A program made the translations under genes and the position numbers. Under the pieces are notes generated by a model. The model was not told where the DNA came from. It ran no database searches and saw nothing but the letters and a program-made list of their open reading frames with translations. A stretch of DNA of 21,427 nucleotides, from IMG/VR virus record IMGVR_UViG_3300024348_000285, positions 1-21,427 of that record; one strand, given 5' to 3'. This document shows positions 19,994-21,427 of the stretch, one piece after another. The stretch is from a virus. Positions within the stretch are counted from its first letter, which is position 1, and each line of letters opens with the position of its first letter.

Positions 19994-21349
19994 ATGGCAA
20001 ACAAGAAATACGGTATTAAGTCTTCAGCACAGGATAACTTCCTGGAGCCAAAGGCCGTTACTGGATTTACTGCCACTGGTGTTAACGGAGGGGCGTTCAA
20101 TAGCGGTTCAGCGAATTTAGCTTGGACGCTTCCATCCGATTCACCAGCAGCAACACTATATACAATAGTGTCAAGTCCAGCAACAACAACACAAACAACA
20201 TCTTCTACCTCACTTTCCTTTACAGGTCTTGCAGGTGGAACATCATATACATTCACAATAACTCCATCTAATGCAGTTGGTAATGGTCCTACAACCACAT
20301 CAAGCGCTACAACGCCTACAACAGTCCCTGCTCAGGTTGGTGCTCCATCAGCATCATCTTCATCAGCTGGAACAGACGTAGTTTCATGGTCAGCACCAGC
20401 AAATGGTGGATCAGCAATCACAGCGTATTACTGGGCATCTAGCGATGGAAAATCTGGCAGCACAGCGTCTACATCTGTAAGCGTTGGTCAAGAGCAAGGA
20501 ACTGCACAGACATACACTGTCTATGCAGCTAATGCTAACGGAAATGGTGCAACATCAGGCGCATCAAACAGCATTACAACTTTCTTCTCACCACCTTCAT
20601 TCTTCTCCCCACCAGGGTTCTTCAGCCCACCAGGGTTCTTTGCACCTCCAGGGTTCTTCAGCCCACCAGGGTTCTTTGCACCTCCAGGGTTCTTCAGCCC
20701 ACCAGGGTTCTTTGCACCTCCAGGGTTCTTTAGCCCACCAGGGTTCTTTGCACCTCCAGGGTTCTTTAGCCCACCAGGGTTCTTTAGCCCACCAGGGTTC
20801 TTTGCACCTCCAGGGTTCTTCAGCCCACCAAGCTTCTATTTTATCCCTTGGTTTGGACCTCCTTGCGTAGAAGAGAACACTCTTGTAGACACTATGGACG
20901 GTCAAGTGCCAGCCAAGTTCCTACAGGTAGGAGATAAGATCAAGTCAACAGTTATCAATCAAATTGATGCTACAACTCCAGATGCTTATCAATTCTCAAC
21001 ATGGAGCTCAGATTCTTTATCTATCGGAGAATTCGTAGAAACTACAATTACCGACATAATTGAAACTCAAGAATCAGATATCATGTACTTCAACGGAAAC
21101 ACTGATGTAAGAATGACATTTACTCAGCCAATATTCGTAAAGACAGTAGATGGTACATATAAGATTAAAGAGTCTTACTATGCTGAAGTTGGCGAAAGCC
21201 TAATTCTTGTGGATGCAAATGGGACAATAAATGAAGTTCCAATTACAGACATCAAGTATTCAACAGAAGCACCAACAAGCGTTTATCAACTTTCTTGTGA
21301 ACCATACGACTGGTTCTTTGTCAGCGGATTACTTATACACAATAAGTAA
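19994..21349 (+). CDS. Tail/adhesin protein with FN3 domains, 14 PPGFF repeats and C-terminal Hint domain
   Basis: A 451-aa protein. Two FN3-like domains cover about 20-108 and 114-196 (LAWTLPSDSPAATLY, YTFTITPSNAVGNGPTT; VSWSAPANGGSAITAY). The hexapeptide array FF(S/A)PPG has 14 units at 197-280. The Hint domain runs from C291 to N450, ends HN-Lys-stop, and aligns without gaps to the Hint of the 11883 gene. Block B again has Gln (Q378) instead of His (MTFTQP). The ribosome site TAGGAG is well placed. The FN3 region differs from the 11883 protein, so the repeat-Hint end is a mobile module attached to different stalks. Confidence 0.82.
   Translation: MANKKYGIKSSAQDNFLEPKAVTGFTATGVNGGAFNSGSANLAWTLPSDSPAATLYTIVSSPATTTQTTSSTSLSFTGLAGGTSYTFTITPSNAVGNGPTTTSSATTPTTVPAQVGAPSASSSSAGTDVVSWSAPANGGSAITAYYWASSDGKSGSTASTSVSVGQEQGTAQTYTVYAANANGNGATSGASNSITTFFSPPSFFSPPGFFSPPGFFAPPGFFSPPGFFAPPGFFSPPGFFAPPGFFSPPGFFAPPGFFSPPGFFSPPGFFAPPGFFSPPSFYFIPWFGPPCVEENTLVDTMDGQVPAKFLQVGDKIKSTVINQIDATTPDAYQFSTWSSDSLSIGEFVETTITDIIETQESDIMYFNGNTDVRMTFTQPIFVKTVDGTYKIKESYYAEVGESLILVDANGTINEVPITDIKYSTEAPTSVYQLSCEPYDWFFVSGLLIHNK
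20582..20833 (+). repeat. FF(S/A)PPG hexapeptide array, 14 units (18-nt tandem repeat)
   Basis: Fourteen perfect-length 18-nt units, many identical, mostly alternating Ser and Ala forms; first and last units end in Ser rather than Gly. The DNA is homogeneous enough for slippage or unequal exchange. Confidence 0.92.
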
Positions 21350-21372
21350 TACTTTAAAGAAAAGAGATTAGC

Positions 21373-21427
21373 TTGTCAGCACTAGGGCCTAAACTAATTG
21401 ATCCTAACTCTATAACTAAAACCTGGG
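21373..21427 (+). CDS. Possible start of another gene, TTG start, cut by the window edge
   Basis: From a TTG at 21373 the frame is open to the edge and reads (M)SALGPKLIDPNSITKTW. The opening resembles that of the glycosyltransferase (MSVKPWDLLNPNS), so a second DUF6171-type protein is possible. An AAGAGA sequence is about 7 nt upstream. Only 18 residues are visible. Confidence 0.4.
   Translation, partial: MSALGPKLIDPNSITKTW

Noticed and set aside
20484-20905. Repeat-rich frames on both strands (HQGS-type and KEPWW-type) over the hexapeptide array
   Set aside because: Shadows of the 18-nt tandem repeat in other frames.

Overview
This window looks like the structural and lysis part of a tailed-phage (Caudoviricetes) genome, or an integrated or assembled copy of one. 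It is AT-rich. It carries a long run of tail-fibre, baseplate and adhesin-like genes, a holin-like gene, a lysozyme-fold enzyme, a class II (B12-dependent) ribonucleotide reductase and many small overlapping genes. No bacterial housekeeping genes, rRNA, tRNA or CRISPR arrays were seen. The host cannot be read directly. Several start codons sit exactly 6 nt after a -10 hexamer (leaderless mRNAs), and together with the AdoCbl-dependent RNR this would fit an actinobacterial, probably aquatic, host. That is inference.

Layout. (1) 1-111: start of a leftward gene that runs off the left edge. (2) 112-515: a divergent control region with a consensus promoter, a nested stem-loop element and an extended -10. 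(3) 516-2919: two tandem paralogous 2-oxoglutarate/Fe(II) oxygenases, then four very small genes (a Cys-rich ribbon, two membrane peptides and an unknown 92-aa protein). (4) 2974-5344, leftward: an exported SLT-type lysozyme, small Cys-rich and unknown proteins, a terminator, a new leaderless promoter, a 51-aa basic protein, and a third 2OG oxygenase carrying a C-terminal CDGSH iron-sulphur motif. (5) 5545-7479: class II RNR. (6) 7549-7788: holin-like protein with an EF-hand loop. (7) 7861-21349: an array of tail, baseplate and fibre genes interrupted by one glycosyltransferase (14463-15647, DUF6171-like Cys cluster plus a GT60/GlcNAc-transferase-like domain). A further gene probably begins near 21373.

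The most interesting biology is in the tail array. Two proteins (11883-14444 and 19994-21349) share an architecture of Ig/FN3-like domains, a tandem hexapeptide FF(S/A)PPG, and a C-terminal Hint (intein/hedgehog-like) domain ending His-Asn-Lys-stop. The block B His of the Hint domain appears to be Gln in both. The same window encodes three 2OG oxygenases and a GT60-like transferase. In eukaryotes, a prolyl hydroxylase and a GT60 enzyme act in sequence to make O-GlcNAc-hydroxyproline. PPG is the classic prolyl-4-hydroxylase target triplet. I therefore propose, as a hypothesis, a phage-encoded pathway that hydroxylates and glycosylates its own tail tips.

Other points: a tail-fibre gene split by an apparent one-base deletion at about 18530, where the reconstructed protein is colinear with a paralogue in the window; a family of TGGTA(T/G)(A/T)(A/C)T extended -10 elements; and a 75-nt perfectly identical DNA block shared by the two Hint genes.
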